Assembly (NCBI RefSeq): GCF_013386165.1
Contig: NZ_JACAOS010000001.1
Span: forward strand, 547,476-611,475
DNA: 64,000 nucleotides
From: Pseudomonas gingeri
GTDB taxonomy: Bacteria; Pseudomonadota; Gammaproteobacteria; Pseudomonadales; Pseudomonadaceae
Reading direction: 5' to 3'
Part shown: in pieces, positions 33,530-44,155 of the stretch
How the letters are laid out: each line of letters begins with the position of its first letter
Numbering within the stretch: the stretch's first letter is position 1
Notes under the pieces: model-generated
What the model was told of the DNA's origin: nothing
What the model saw: the letters and a program-made list of their open reading frames with translations, nothing else
The model's database searches: none
Program-made: the position numbers and the translations under genes

Positions 33530-35737
33530 TTATGAATTTTGTACTATCAGCGGATTGAAGGCGCTGGAGGGGAACTGTCGACGCTGGTTGAGTTGGCGTA
33601 GCACCGGCAGCAGCTCTTCGAGCGGAACCGGTCGGCTGAGCAGGTAGCCCTGGATATAGTCGCAGTCGTACTGCGCGAGGAACTCGTATTGCTGTTGGGT
33701 TTCGACGCCTTCGGTGACCACTTGCAGGTGGAGGGTATGGGCCATGACGATAATCGCCTGGACGATTTCCATGTCCTGGGTGGATTTGGGGACGTCGATG
33801 ATGAACGAACGATCGATCTTCAGGGTGTTGAGGGGCAGGCGCTTGAGGTAGGCGAGGGAGGAGTAGCCGGTGCCGAAATCGTCGATGGACAGCGACACAC
33901 CGAGGCTGCGGATCTGCCGCAACAGCTGCAGGGTGCTGGAAATATTGCCCATCAGGGCGTTCTCGGTGACTTCCAGCTCCAGCCGCCGAGGTGGCACGCC
34001 GGCGGTACGCAGGATAATTTCGATTTCATCGGCCAGCTCTTCCCGTGCCAGGTTCAGGGCCGAGCAGTTCACGGCGATTTTCAGTTCGTCGCAGCCGCGC
34101 TCGGACAGCCAGGCCAGGTCCTCGCAGGCCTTGCGCATGACCCAGCCGTCGAGCTCGGCAATCATCCCGTTGGCTTCGGCGATGCCGATGAAGCGATCGG
34201 GTGAGAGCAACCCGTGCTGGGGATGTTGCCAGCGCACCAGGGCTTCGAGTTTGGCCACCACTCCACTCTTGAGGTCGTAGATCGGTTGGTAATACAACGC
34301 CAGGCCGCTGCCGTCGCGCAGGGCGTGGCGCAATTCCTCTTCGAGTTGCAGCTCCAGGGTGGCGCGGGTTTTCAGGTTGGAGCTGAAGAAGTGCAGGCTG
34401 TTACGCCCCGCGCCCTTGGACTGATACAGCGCCAGGTCGGCGTTCTTCAGCAATTCCTCGCAGGATTTGCCGTCATCGGGAAATATGCTGATGCCGATGC
34501 TGGTGGTCATGACCATGCGCCGACCGGCCAGCTCTATGGGCTCCTTCATTTTCAGCATGATGCGCTGGGCCATGTGCCGGGCTTCGTCACGGTTGTGCAG
34601 GCCGATGAGGATGCAGAATTCGTCACCGCCAAAGCGCGCCACCACATCGTCGTGACTGCGGGTCGCGCTCTTGATATGCCCGGCGATGACCTTGAGCAGT
34701 TCGTCACCGGCATCGTGGCCGAGGCTGTCGTTGATCCGCTTGAAGTGATCGATGTCGAGGAACATCACCGCCAGCATGCCGCCGCTGGTGCTGCGCTCCA
34801 TCAGCCGTTCGGCGAAGAGCTGGTTGAAACCGCGGCGGTTGATCAGGTTGGTCAGGGCGTCGTAGTGAGCCACTTGCGCCAGTGACATCCGTGCCTGGTC
34901 CAACTGGCTGAGCAGGGCGTTGACCCGTCGCAGGTCGTGTTCCTTGTGTTGCAGCTTCTTGTCCGCCAGGGCCGCGCTGATGCTGCTGCCGATGATCAGC
35001 AGGGCGATCAGGGCGATGGTCATGCCCAGTTGCAGGTGATTGTTGTCCGCCAGTGCCGGCAGGGGGCTGCCGGCTGGCAGCATCAGGTGCAGCGACCACA
35101 TGCCGATGAAGTGGGTGCTGAAGATACCGGCACCCATCACCAGGCTGGCGGTGTACTTGAGCAGTTGATGGAAGATCCCGCTGCCGCTGCGAAAGCGCCG
35201 TGACAGGATCAGGGCCGCGAGGCTGGCGCCGATGGCCACCAGCACGGAAAGGCCGACGAGGAGTGGGTCGTAGTACTGCACGGCACTCGATTGCAACGCC
35301 GACATGCCGACGTAGTGCATGGCCGCGATACCCAGTCCCATGAACAGCGCGGCGCGCAGGTACTGTGAGGCGCGCAGCTCGGCGTTGCCCAGGGTGTACA
35401 TGGCCAGGAAGGAGGCCAGCAGGGCGATCAGCAAGGAGGAGAGAGTGACCGGCAGGTCGTATTGAATGTCGATGGGCGCCTGGAACGCCAGCATGCTGAT
35501 GAAGTGCATGGCCCAGATGCCGCCGGCCAGGCAACAGGCACCGACCCAGCGCCAGACCCGTTGCTGCGAAGGCTTTTCCACATGACCGACGCGTTCGGCC
35601 ATGTCCAGCATGGCAAAAGAGGCAGCGCACGCGACCAGATAAGCCAGCAGGACCAGCAACGGATTATGGCTGCAATTGAGCAGCAGCTGCCCGTTCTCGG
35701 GAAGCTCGTTAACAAAATGCAAGCCCAGCCATTCCAT
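33530..35737 (-). CDS. MHYT-GGDEF-EAL membrane signalling protein
   Basis: The 735-residue protein has an N-terminal seven-helix MHYT sensor with the motifs WAMHFISM, AAMHYVGM and STHFIGM (about 60-185), which are proposed to bind copper or sense O2/CO/NO. A GGDEF domain follows with an intact active site (RFGGDEFCIL) and then an EAL domain with EALVRWQHP and DDFGTGYSSLAYLKRLPLN. Both c-di-GMP cyclase and phosphodiesterase motifs are conserved. The start at 35737 is chosen because the upstream open frame adds a non-hydrophobic stretch before the first helix. It lies upstream of the tubulin-like gene on the same strand. Confidence 0.93.
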   Translation of the reverse strand: MEWLGLHFVNELPENGQLLLNCSHNPLLVLLAYLVACAASFAMLDMAERVGHVEKPSQQRVWRWVGACCLAGGIWAMHFISMLAFQAPIDIQYDLPVTLSSLLIALLASFLAMYTLGNAELRASQYLRAALFMGLGIAAMHYVGMSALQSSAVQYYDPLLVGLSVLVAIGASLAALILSRRFRSGSGIFHQLLKYTASLVMGAGIFSTHFIGMWSLHLMLPAGSPLPALADNNHLQLGMTIALIALLIIGSSISAALADKKLQHKEHDLRRVNALLSQLDQARMSLAQVAHYDALTNLINRRGFNQLFAERLMERSTSGGMLAVMFLDIDHFKRINDSLGHDAGDELLKVIAGHIKSATRSHDDVVARFGGDEFCILIGLHNRDEARHMAQRIMLKMKEPIELAGRRMVMTTSIGISIFPDDGKSCEELLKNADLALYQSKGAGRNSLHFFSSNLKTRATLELQLEEELRHALRDGSGLALYYQPIYDLKSGVVAKLEALVRWQHPQHGLLSPDRFIGIAEANGMIAELDGWVMRKACEDLAWLSERGCDELKIAVNCSALNLAREELADEIEIILRTAGVPPRRLELEVTENALMGNISSTLQLLRQIRSLGVSLSIDDFGTGYSSLAYLKRLPLNTLKIDRSFIIDVPKSTQDMEIVQAIIVMAHTLHLQVVTEGVETQQQYEFLAQYDCDYIQGYLLSRPVPLEELLPVLRQLNQRRQFPSSAFNPLIVQNS

Positions 35738-35862
35738 AGCATGCCCCACCTGACGCCTTGGACTACCGGTGCGCTCAGCACCGACCAATGCGTTGGAGTA
35801 TAGAGGCTCACCTCGGGCCGCAAGGGATCATGGCAGAGTGCTGCCAATGATTTGGAAATGAC

Positions 35863-36231
35863 CTAAATAGCGATTGGTACTAAGAAACCCGATTCCTCCG
35901 GCTCCAGCGGGGGCAGTCCGGCCGCTGCCCGGGCTTTGTCGCAGTACTCGTTGTGCACGCCGTCGACCCACGAGGCCTCGAATTCCCGGCAGGTGCTCGA
36001 GCGTTGATGGTAGATCGAACAACTGACCTGCTCACCGACTTTACCTTCAAGGGCGGTGCAGCGTGGCGCGGCGCGTTCAGTACCCAGCATGGCCACATGG
36101 TTGGGACTGACCTGGGTGACCAGTTCGTCGGGCACCAGGCCTCCGGCCGAGGCACATTCTCCCCAATAGAAAGACACGCGAAAATACGCACAGCAGGCAC
36201 CACAATTCAGACACGGATTAGCGTCGGGCAT
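35863..36231 (-). CDS. YkgJ family cysteine-cluster protein
   Basis: The 122-residue protein has the motif CLNCGACCAYFRVSFYWGEC (7-26) plus CSIYHQRSSTCREFE, the zinc- or iron-sulphur-binding Cys pattern of YkgJ/UPF0153 proteins. Function is unknown; some relatives are oxidoreductase partners. It is monocistronic; the 260-odd bases to the MFS gene hold no gene. Confidence 0.88.
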   Translation of the reverse strand: MPDANPCLNCGACCAYFRVSFYWGECASAGGLVPDELVTQVSPNHVAMLGTERAAPRCTALEGKVGEQVSCSIYHQRSSTCREFEASWVDGVHNEYCDKARAAAGLPPLEPEESGFLVPIAI

Positions 36232-36494
36232 GGAAGGTCACGGAGAAAGTGGGGGGAGGTGATCGGCGGCTATTCTAGGCTTCGGCCCGGGCTTTGGTAG
36301 GTATTTTTTGCATAACCTTTGCCCGCGTTCCATGGGGCCGACACACGGCGGCAGGGCAGGGGCGCTCGGGGCATTGCCGGGTATCAGCGTCACGAATGGT
36401 GGCAGACAGTCCCGGCCATGCTGACTAGATTGAGGATTCCGGGCTCAACGCGTCTGGCGGGCCAGCCCCTATAACAATAAAAGAGACGGACCCC

Positions 36495-37841
36495 ATGCAG
36501 AACTCGACCCAAGCGGCGAATGCCTGGCGCATTCTGTTCCTGCTGTTCCTCGCCAACCTCTTCAACTTCTACGACCGTACCCTGCCGGCGATCATCATCG
36601 AGCCGATCCGCATGGAGTGGCATCTGAGCGACTTTCAGATTGGCATCATCGGTACCGCGTTCACCATTGTCTATGCGATTGCCGGCCTGCCCCTGGGGCG
36701 GATGGCCGACAACGGCTCGCGCAGCAAGCTGATGGGCTGGGGGCTGGCGGTCTGGAGTGGATTGACGGCGGCGAACGGCCTGGTGGGCAGTTTTGCGACC
36801 TTCCTGCTGGTGCGCATGGGTGTCGGTATTGGCGAGGCCGCTTATGCGCCGGCGGCCAACTCGTTGATCGGCGACCTGTTCCCGGCGCACCGTCGGGCGC
36901 GGGCCATGGGGATCTTCATGCTCGGCCTGCCGCTCGGGCTGGTGCTGGCGTTCTTCACCACCGGCGCGATGGTCAAGGCCTTTGACAGCTGGCGCGCGCC
37001 GTTCTTTATCGCGGCGGTCCCCGGGTTGCTGCTGGCGGGGTTCATGTTCTTTATCAAGGAACCGAAGCGCGGTGCGGCGGAAACGGTGAAGGTCTCCCAG
37101 GAGAAGGTCGACCGTCCGGTACGTCGCCTGCTGGCGATCCCGACGTTTCTCTGGCTGGTGCTGGCTGGGCTGACCTTCAATTTTGCCACCTACGCCTGCA
37201 ACTCGTTTCTGGTGCCGATGCTGCAGCGCTATTTCCTCATGCCCTTGCAGGAGGCGGCAGTAGCGACCGGTGTGATTGTCGGGGTAACCGGGTTGCTGGG
37301 GTTGACGCTGGGGGGCTGGGTCGCGGACAAGCTGCACCAGCGTATTGCCAATGGCCGGCTGTTGTTCGCCGCGGTGAGCCTGGTGATCTCGACGCTGACC
37401 ACGGCCTGGGCGCTGCATGCCGGGCGGATCGAGATTGGGGTGTTCGTGGTGGTGTTCAGTATTGGTTGGCTGTTTGCCTACAACTTCTACACCTGTGTTT
37501 ATACAGCGATTCAGGACGTGGTCGAGCCACGGCTGCGGGCGACGGCCATGGCCGTGTACTTTGCCGGTTTGTATCTATTGGGCGGTGGCCTGGGGCCGGT
37601 GGTGGTGGGGCTGCTGTCTGATCATTTCGCCCATGCGGCGATGTTGGCGGCAGGGGCCGAGCAGATGAACGAAGCGTTCAAGGCCGTCGGACTGCATGAC
37701 GCGATGTACCTGATTCCGGGAGCCTTGTTGTTGACGCTGGCGTTCCTGTTCCAGGCGGCGCGGTGTTTCAACAAGGATGCGCAGCGTATGCGCGAGGGGA
37801 TGGCGGCGGATGCACCGGCTGGGGCGCCTGTTACCGCTTGA
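36495..37841 (+). CDS. MFS transporter, spinster-like family
   Basis: The 448-residue carrier has twelve hydrophobic segments. The N-terminal FLLFLANLFNFYDRTLPAII and the loop GLPLGRMADNGSRSKLMGWG (MFS signature between helices 2 and 3) place it in the spinster-like branch, often annotated as aromatic/sugar or unknown substrate. Its tail is cytoplasmic and hydrophilic. It is convergent with rapA across a perfect palindrome. The substrate cannot be told from sequence. Confidence 0.85.
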   Translation: MQNSTQAANAWRILFLLFLANLFNFYDRTLPAIIIEPIRMEWHLSDFQIGIIGTAFTIVYAIAGLPLGRMADNGSRSKLMGWGLAVWSGLTAANGLVGSFATFLLVRMGVGIGEAAYAPAANSLIGDLFPAHRRARAMGIFMLGLPLGLVLAFFTTGAMVKAFDSWRAPFFIAAVPGLLLAGFMFFIKEPKRGAAETVKVSQEKVDRPVRRLLAIPTFLWLVLAGLTFNFATYACNSFLVPMLQRYFLMPLQEAAVATGVIVGVTGLLGLTLGGWVADKLHQRIANGRLLFAAVSLVISTLTTAWALHAGRIEIGVFVVVFSIGWLFAYNFYTCVYTAIQDVVEPRLRATAMAVYFAGLYLLGGGLGPVVVGLLSDHFAHAAMLAAGAEQMNEAFKAVGLHDAMYLIPGALLLTLAFLFQAARCFNKDAQRMREGMAADAPAGAPVTA

Positions 37842-37852
37842 TAGCGAACCCT

Positions 37853-37880
37853 TGCAGGAGCTGGCAAGCCAGCTCCTGCA
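37853..37880. repeat. perfect 13-bp REP-like palindrome
   Basis: TGCAGGAGCTGGC (37853-37865) and its exact inverted copy GCCAGCTCCTGCA (37868-37880) are separated by AA. The REP-type half-sites lie between the convergent MFS gene and rapA and would form a strong hairpin in either transcript. Confidence 0.7.
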
Positions 37881-37898
37881 GAGGAGGGTGGTTGGCTG

Positions 37899-40745
37899 TC
37901 AGCCCGCCACCAACACCCGAATCGCTTCCAGGCGCAGCGCGGCTTTTTCCAGCATCGCCAGGCCTTGTTCACGCTGTTGACGCAACGCCACCAGTTCACT
38001 GTCGCGAACACTCGGGTTGACCGCCTGCAACGCTGTCAGGCGCGCCAGCTCTTCATCGGTATCCGCTGCCAGGCGTCGTTGGGCCTCGGCCACGCGCTCG
38101 GCGTGACGCGGTGCGATCTTGGCTTCACCGGCGTTGATCTTCGGCGTCAAGCTGTCGCGCTGGGCCTGGATGAACTTGTTGGCGCTGGCCCGTGGCACGC
38201 TTTCCAACTGGTCGTTCAGGGTTTCGAAAGCCACCCGGGTCGACAGGTCGTTGCCATTGGCATCCAGCAGGCAGCGCAGTGCCGCCGGCGGCAGGTAGCG
38301 GCCCAGTTGCAGCGAGCGCGGCGCAACCACTTCACTGACATAGAGCAGCTCGAGCAACACGGTGCCGGGCTTGAGCGCCTTGTTCTTGATCAGCGCCACG
38401 GCGGTGTTGCCCATCGAACCGGACAGCACCAGGTCCATGCCGCCCTGCACCATCGGGTGTTCCCAGGTGATGAACTGCATGTCCTCGCGCGACAGCGCCT
38501 GGTTACGGTCGTAGGTGATGGTCACGCCTTCGTCGTCGCCCAGCGGGAAGCTGGCGTCGAGCATTTTCTCGCTTGGCTTGAGGATCAGGGCGTTTTCCGA
38601 ATGGTCTTCGCTGTCGATACCAAAGGCGTCGAACAGGGTTTCCATATAGATAGGCAGGGCGAACTGGTCGTCCTGTTCATGGATCGCCTCGACCAGTGCA
38701 TCGCCCTCGCCGGCGCCACCGGAGTTGAGCTCCAGCAGGCGGTCGCGACCGGTGTGCAGTTCGGTTTCCAGGCGTTCACGCTCGCCACGGGCTTCGTCGA
38801 TCAGCGCTTGCCACTCGCCGTCGTCGGCGTTTTCCAGCAGCGGCAGCAGGCGCGGGCCGAACTGGTGCTGCAAGGCGTTGCCGGTCGGACAGGTGTTGAG
38901 GAAGGCGTTCAGCGCTTCGTGGTACCACTGGAACAAGCGCTCTTGCGGGCTGGTTTCCAGGTACGGCACATGCAGTTCGATCACGTGTTTCTGGCCGATC
39001 CGGTCCAGACGGCCGATACGCTGCTCCAGCAGGTCCGGGTGGGACGGCAGGTCGAACAGCACCAGGTGGTGGGAGAACTGGAAGTTGCGACCTTCACTGC
39101 CGATTTCCGAGCAGATCAGTACCTGGGCGCCGAATTCTTCGTCGGCGAAGTAGGCGGCGGCGCGGTCACGCTCGAGGATATTCATGCCTTCGTGGAACAC
39201 CGTGGCCGGAATACCGGAGCGCACGCGCAGGGCGTCTTCCAGGTCCATGGCGGTTTCGGCATGGGCGCAGATCACCAGGACCTTGGTGCGCTTGAGCATC
39301 TTCAACTGGTCGATCAGCCACTCGACACGCGGGTCGAAGCGCCACCAGCGGGTTTCGTCGTCGGTGTCCGGTTGGGCCTGGAAGCTGACTTCCGGGTACA
39401 GCTCGGCGTGTTCGCCCAACGGCAGTTCGAGGTATTCGTCCGGGCAAGGCAGCGGGTAGGCGTGCAGCTTGCGCTCCGGGAAACCCTGCACGGCGGCGCG
39501 GGTGTTGCGGAACAGCACGCGGCCGGTGCCGTGGCGGTCGAGCAACTCGCGCACCAGGCGGGCGCTGGCATCGGCGTCGCCAGCGTTGACGGCGTCGAGC
39601 AGGGCCTGGCCTTCATCGCCGAGGAAACCCTGGATGGTCTTGTGTGCGGCAGGCGACAGGCGGCCTTTATCCAGCAGTTCCTGGACGGCTTCGGCCACCG
39701 GACGGTAGTTCTCGCTCTCGGCACGGAAGGCCTTGAGGTCATGGAAACGGTTCGGGTCGAGCAGGCGCAGGCGGGCGAAGTGGCTGTCCTGGCCCAGTTG
39801 TTCCGGGGTCGCGGTCAGCAGCAGGACGCCGGGAATGGTTTCGGCCAACTGTTCGACCAGGGCGTATTGCGGGCTGACCTGCTCTTCGTGCCAGACCAGG
39901 TGGTGGGCTTCATCGACCACCAACAGGTCCCAACCGGCGGCAAACAGCGCGTCCTGGGCCTTCTCGTCGTCCACCAGCCATTCCAGGGCCACCAGGGCCA
40001 ACTGGGTGTCTTCGAACGGGTTGCTGGCATCGCTTTCGATAAAACGTTCAGCGTCGAACAGGGCGACCTGCAGGTTGAAGCGCCGGCGCATCTCTACCAG
40101 CCACTGGTGCTGCAGGTTTTCCGGCACCAGGATCAGCACACGGTTGGCGCGACCCGAAAGCAGTTGGCGATGGATCACCAGGCCGGCTTCGATGGTCTTG
40201 CCCAGACCCACTTCGTCCGCCAGCAAGACCCGCGGTGCGATACGGTCGGCGACTTCCCGAGCGATGTGCAACTGGTGAGCGATCGGTTGCGCACGCACGC
40301 CACCCAGGCCCCAGAGCGAGGATTGCAACTGGCGACTGGTGTGTTCCAGGGTGTGGTAGCGCAGCGAGAACCAGGCCAGGGGGTCGATCTGCCCGGCGAA
40401 CAGGCGGTCGCTGGCCAGGCGGAACTGGATGAAGTTCGACAGCTGGGTTTCCGGCAGCGTGACGGCTTCGTTCTGCGCATTGAGGCCGTGGTAGACCAGC
40501 AGTCCGTCGACATCGTCGACTTCACGCACGGTCATCTTCCAACCTTCGAAGTGGGTAATGGTGTCGCCCGGCGAAAACCGCACGCGGGTCAGAGGCGCAT
40601 TCCGTAGCGCATACTGGCGGGTGTCGCCAGTGGCCGGGTAGAGCACGGTCAACAAGCGGCCATCCTGTGCCAGAACGGTGCCTAAACCCAACTCCGCTTC
40701 GCTGTCACTGATCCAGCGTTGCCCCGGTTGATACTGCTGCGCCAT
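37899..40745 (-). CDS. rapA: RNA polymerase-associated ATPase RapA
   Basis: The 948-residue SWI2/SNF2 ATPase recycles RNA polymerase. An N-terminal Tudor-like region ([20 protein letters not shown]) is followed by helicase motif I ([16 protein letters not shown]), motif [18 protein letters not shown] (motif III), and the second lobe with [15 protein letters not shown] and [13 protein letters not shown]...[17 protein letters not shown]. Length and order are as in E. coli and Pseudomonas RapA. The 245 bases upstream are a promoter region without other genes. Confidence 0.97.
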   Translation of the reverse strand: MAQQYQPGQRWISDSEAELGLGTVLAQDGRLLTVLYPATGDTRQYALRNAPLTRVRFSPGDTITHFEGWKMTVREVDDVDGLLVYHGLNAQNEAVTLPETQLSNFIQFRLASDRLFAGQIDPLAWFSLRYHTLEHTSRQLQSSLWGLGGVRAQPIAHQLHIAREVADRIAPRVLLADEVGLGKTIEAGLVIHRQLLSGRANRVLILVPENLQHQWLVEMRRRFNLQVALFDAERFIESDASNPFEDTQLALVALEWLVDDEKAQDALFAAGWDLLVVDEAHHLVWHEEQVSPQYALVEQLAETIPGVLLLTATPEQLGQDSHFARLRLLDPNRFHDLKAFRAESENYRPVAEAVQELLDKGRLSPAAHKTIQGFLGDEGQALLDAVNAGDADASARLVRELLDRHGTGRVLFRNTRAAVQGFPERKLHAYPLPCPDEYLELPLGEHAELYPEVSFQAQPDTDDETRWWRFDPRVEWLIDQLKMLKRTKVLVICAHAETAMDLEDALRVRSGIPATVFHEGMNILERDRAAAYFADEEFGAQVLICSEIGSEGRNFQFSHHLVLFDLPSHPDLLEQRIGRLDRIGQKHVIELHVPYLETSPQERLFQWYHEALNAFLNTCPTGNALQHQFGPRLLPLLENADDGEWQALIDEARGERERLETELHTGRDRLLELNSGGAGEGDALVEAIHEQDDQFALPIYMETLFDAFGIDSEDHSENALILKPSEKMLDASFPLGDDEGVTITYDRNQALSREDMQFITWEHPMVQGGMDLVLSGSMGNTAVALIKNKALKPGTVLLELLYVSEVVAPRSLQLGRYLPPAALRCLLDANGNDLSTRVAFETLNDQLESVPRASANKFIQAQRDSLTPKINAGEAKIAPRHAERVAEAQRRLAADTDEELARLTALQAVNPSVRDSELVALRQQREQGLAMLEKAALRLEAIRVLVAG

Positions 40746-40990
40746 GCTGCCTGACTCCCGCCTTGAAAAAGCCGACTATGTTAACGGAATCGACGCTTTC
40801 AGGCCAAAAGAAGCTCACAAATACCGCGCTTTTAGCGAGCATCCCGCCTTTATAGGTGCGAGACCTGGAGGAAAGGGTAGCTCATCGGGATCTCGGGCAC
40901 CTTTGTGTGTTAATCCGGTCACACTTTGACCATCCCGGGCTCAAGTCGCCGAGCCTGCCGCCGACAGCCTGACGACAGGAGAACGCCATC

Positions 40991-41332
40991 ATGCTGCCAC
41001 CGATACTACCTCTGAGTGTCGTACCGGTTACGTCCCAGACGGACCCGATTCGACCGCAACCGAACATCCCCCCAGTGGTGCCGGTCCAACAAGGCTCCAA
41101 TGAGAGCACCATCGATCTGCAAAAACGTGACCCGGATGAGGCCGGCTGGCTGCTGCGCGAGGAACAACGGCGCCAGCAGGAGCAGAGACAGCGTCGCCAT
41201 GAAGCCGACAACGACCCCGAACTGCACCTGGCCGTCCCGGGCGATGAGCTGAATGCCGACAACACCGTGCCCGTGGTGGCGCTGATGGAAGATCAGCCGC
41301 GTCAGGGGTTGCTGGTAGACGTCGAAGTCTGA
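40991..41332 (+). CDS. conserved hypothetical protein
   Basis: The 113-residue protein has a ribosome site ACAGGAG 9 bases before the ATG. The N-terminus is Pro-rich (MLPPILPLSVVPVTSQTDPI), the middle is charged (REEQRRQQEQRQRRHEADND), and the C-terminus is acidic. No known domain is recognised. The 3' end overlaps the convergent aminotransferase gene by 31 bases. The good ribosome site and the low-complexity but protein-like composition support a real gene; the role is unknown. Confidence 0.65.
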   Translation: MLPPILPLSVVPVTSQTDPIRPQPNIPPVVPVQQGSNESTIDLQKRDPDEAGWLLREEQRRQQEQRQRRHEADNDPELHLAVPGDELNADNTVPVVALMEDQPRQGLLVDVEV

Positions 41333-42531
41333 CGGCGCTCGTTGGCCAGGGCCAGCAGGGCCTTGAGCAGGGTGTCGATCTCTTGCGTGGTATTGAGGTG
41401 ACTGACGGCGATTCGTGCAATGGCCGGCAAGCCCCGGGCCCGCATATCCATTGGCGTATAGGCGGTGCCATTGGCCCCCAGGTTGATGCCGTTTTCGGCC
41501 AGTCGCTGTTTCAGTTCAAAAACATCCCAACCCTTGAGCGTGAACGCAATCAGCCCTGATTGTTGTCCGGGCACGCCGAGGTCGCGCAGTTCAAGGCCGT
41601 TGATCTGTCCCAGTGCCCGGCGCAGTGGTTGGCTCAAGGCCTGGATTCGCTGGTGAATGCGCTCGATTCCCAGCACTACGGCCTCTTTCAACGCATTTTC
41701 CAGCCCGGCCAGCAGCGCCATGGAGACTTCGCTGGTTTCAAAGCGGCGGGCATCGTCCCGTGGAGTGAAGGCTCGGCCGTCCCAGGGCGCCGAGAGTACA
41801 TCGAGGGTTGCTGGCCTGAGCTGCGTCATGAATCCCGGGCGTATATAGAGCAGTGCCGTACCCCGCGGCCCGCGCAGGAATTTACGCGCAGCACCCTTGA
41901 GCACATCGCAGCCGAGGGCCTGGACGTCACAGGGCAGTTGCCCCAATGCCTGTCCGGCATCGATGAAGTAGGCAATGCCATGACGCCGTGCGACTTCGCC
42001 GATGGCCTGCGCCGGGTTGATCAGGCCGCCGTTGGCCGGCAGCCAGGTCAGGGCGATCAGCTTCACACGGGAATCGATCATCTGCTCCAGGGCGGACACC
42101 GACACCGCCCCGTTCTCGCCACAAGGGATCACCTCAAGTCGGGCGCCGGATGCGAGGGCCTGGCCCATGCAGGCCAGGTTGCCGCCCCATTCGTGCCGTC
42201 CCACCAGGATCCGGTCGCCCGGACGCCAGTCCCCCAGGGCGCTGAAGGCCATGCCCCAGGCCGCCGAGCCGCTGCTGGTAAAGGCAATGGCGGCGCTTTC
42301 GGTGCCGAGCAGTTGGGCCGCCCATTGGCGAGCCTGCTCCTGCAACCTGGCGCCTTCAACAGCGGCTTCCATGGGCCCGATGTTCGCCTCGCACAGCAGT
42401 TGCGCGTTGATGGCGTCCAGCGTGGCCTGGCTGGGCAGGGAGGCGCCGGCGTGATTGAAATGGATCACCCGGGCGCAGCCAGGGGTGGCGGCACGCAGGC
42501 GAACGATTTCGTCCGCGAGAGGGTCGTTCAT
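41302..42531 (-). CDS. class V aminotransferase family PLP enzyme
   Basis: The 409-residue fold-type I PLP enzyme is of class V (cysteine desulfurase / isopenicillin-N-epimerase group). Visible are FNHAGASLPSQ (about 26-36), FTSSGSAAWGMAFSALGDW, the cofactor Asp in YFIDAGQALGQLP, and the PLP-binding Lys in KGAARKFLRGPRGTALLY. The start codon overlaps the RidA gene upstream by 4 bases. The reaction is unknown: desulfurase, epimerase and transaminase activities are all possible for this class. Confidence 0.85.
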   Translation of the reverse strand: MNDPLADEIVRLRAATPGCARVIHFNHAGASLPSQATLDAINAQLLCEANIGPMEAAVEGARLQEQARQWAAQLLGTESAAIAFTSSGSAAWGMAFSALGDWRPGDRILVGRHEWGGNLACMGQALASGARLEVIPCGENGAVSVSALEQMIDSRVKLIALTWLPANGGLINPAQAIGEVARRHGIAYFIDAGQALGQLPCDVQALGCDVLKGAARKFLRGPRGTALLYIRPGFMTQLRPATLDVLSAPWDGRAFTPRDDARRFETSEVSMALLAGLENALKEAVVLGIERIHQRIQALSQPLRRALGQINGLELRDLGVPGQQSGLIAFTLKGWDVFELKQRLAENGINLGANGTAYTPMDMRARGLPAIARIAVSHLNTTQEIDTLLKALLALANERRQTSTSTSNP

Positions 42532-42998
42532 GGCCGTAGCTCGAAAATCGCGTCGATCTCCACGGCTACACCGCTGGGCAGGCTGGCGACGCCGATGGCG
42601 GTGCGTGCATGGCGGCCCTGGTCGCCGAGGGCGTTGACCAGCAGGTTGGAAGCGCCGTTGGCCACGGCGCCCTGACGCTGGAAGTCGGGGTGGCTGGCGA
42701 CAAAGACGCCGAGCCGGACGATCCGCACCAGTCTGGAGAGATCGTCTTCAAGGGCATGGCCCAGCTGTGCCAGCAGACCGAGTGCGGCGAGTTCCGCAGC
42801 CTGGGCACCTTCCGCCTCCCCCAGGGTGTCACCCAGACGTCCGATAAAGGCCGGTTTGCCGTCCTGCAGGGGAATCTGCCCGGAAATATACAACTGGTTC
42901 TGGCTGATGACGTAATTCACGTAGTTGGCGATCGGCTGCCCAGGTTGCGGCAGCTTCAAGCCCAGTTGGGCGATTCGGTCGGACAGGGAATGATTCAT
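42528..42998 (-). CDS. RidA family enamine/imine deaminase
   Basis: The 156-residue YjgF/RidA protein has LPQPGQPIANYVNYVISQNQ at the start and VRIVRLGVFVASHPDFQ in the middle. It is of the longer RidA subfamily and lacks the usual RNAYLPRS motif. It is translationally coupled to the PLP enzyme downstream, where it probably removes reactive enamine intermediates. It is divergent from neither neighbour: the LysR gene upstream lies on the same strand, about 90 bases away. Confidence 0.85.
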   Translation of the reverse strand: MNHSLSDRIAQLGLKLPQPGQPIANYVNYVISQNQLYISGQIPLQDGKPAFIGRLGDTLGEAEGAQAAELAALGLLAQLGHALEDDLSRLVRIVRLGVFVASHPDFQRQGAVANGASNLLVNALGDQGRHARTAIGVASLPSGVAVEIDAIFELRP

Positions 42999-43086
42999 GG
43001 GTCAACCTCCGGGAAAGAGGCCTGAGCATGCTGGGCCCGCCACGGTCCGACAAACCCATAGATTTAATCCGACGTATCCAGATAAC

Positions 43087-43965
43087 TCATGCGTCGGCGG
43101 CGCTGCACTGCTCCAGCAACCACTCGCAGAAGCATTCGGCGGCGGTGTTCAAGGCTGTGTTGGGTTTGACCAGCCAATAGCCGATCTCGCTTTCGTAGGC
43201 CGGCTGGTTGAAGGCCTTCACCAGCGCTCCCTCTCTGAGCCGACGTTCGATCAGGTGCTGGCGCCCCATGGCGATTCCCTGTCCGGCGATGGCCGCTTCG
43301 ACCACGATGTTGTAGTCATGGAGCATGACGCTCGGGTAGGGCCGCAGGTCGAAGTGATGCCGGCGGGACCAATCGATCCATTCAAACGGTTGCGGTGCCT
43401 GTGACATCAGCAGCGGGCCGCGCTCGACGCCGTCGGCCTTGAAGGCCGGGCTACAGACCGGAAAGAGCCGTTCACCCATCAGGCGCACGGCGTTGACATG
43501 GGGCCAGCCGCCTTTGCCATAACGAATCGCCAGGTCCACTTCGGCGCCGGGTACGTCGGCGAGTTGAATCGAGGGCTCCAGTTCAACCTTGATCTGCGGG
43601 TAGAGACGGATAAAACCGGCCAGGCGCGGGGCCAGCCAGAGTGTGGCGAAGGAGGCGAGCAAACCGATGCGCAGTACCTGGTTTTGCCGGGGCAGGCTGA
43701 TCAGGCGGCTGGCCTGGGCGATCTGCTCCAGGGCCGGGCGGATTTGCTGGTAGTACCGCTCGCCTTCTTCTGTGAGGTCGATGGCGCGAGTGCGTCGGAT
43801 AAACAATCGCTGCCCCAGGTGCTGTTCGAGTTTCTGCACCTGATGGCTGATCGCGCTTTGGCTGACGCACAACTCATCGGCGGCCTTGATAAAACTCAGG
43901 TGACGGGCCACGGCCTCGAAGGCGCGCAGGGCCATCAAGGGTGGCAGATCCTGGTGCAACGCCAC
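43087..43965 (-). CDS. LysR-type regulator, GcvA-like
   Basis: The 292-residue LysR protein is GcvA-like: DLPPLMALRAFEAVARHLSF and SQSAISHQVQKLEQHLGQRL form the DNA-binding domain. A GTG start at 43965 is chosen because AAGGAG lies 9 bases upstream, and the longer open frame translates a neighbouring gene in antisense. It is followed downstream on the same strand by ridA and the PLP enzyme, which it may regulate. Confidence 0.82.
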   Translation of the reverse strand: MALHQDLPPLMALRAFEAVARHLSFIKAADELCVSQSAISHQVQKLEQHLGQRLFIRRTRAIDLTEEGERYYQQIRPALEQIAQASRLISLPRQNQVLRIGLLASFATLWLAPRLAGFIRLYPQIKVELEPSIQLADVPGAEVDLAIRYGKGGWPHVNAVRLMGERLFPVCSPAFKADGVERGPLLMSQAPQPFEWIDWSRRHHFDLRPYPSVMLHDYNIVVEAAIAGQGIAMGRQHLIERRLREGALVKAFNQPAYESEIGYWLVKPNTALNTAAECFCEWLLEQCSAADA

Positions 43966-44155
43966 TTCAGCGCTCCTTTGGGTTTGATCGAGACCCGGGG
44001 ATTGTGCTGGGAAATGGTGTAGCTGCCCAGGCCTTGTTGAGAGGGAAGTCTGGATAACCGGCCGACTTGCCCGCATTATTAGCCCATAGCGCAGGTCGAA
44101 GGCGGCCCATAGTGGCCCTTCGATGGAACTCGACGGATAGCGATGTAACCTGACC

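Noticed and set aside
37965..40607. 880-codon open frame antisense to rapA
   Set aside because: Shadow of rapA; the translation has no recognisable motif and the rapA frame carries all helicase motifs.
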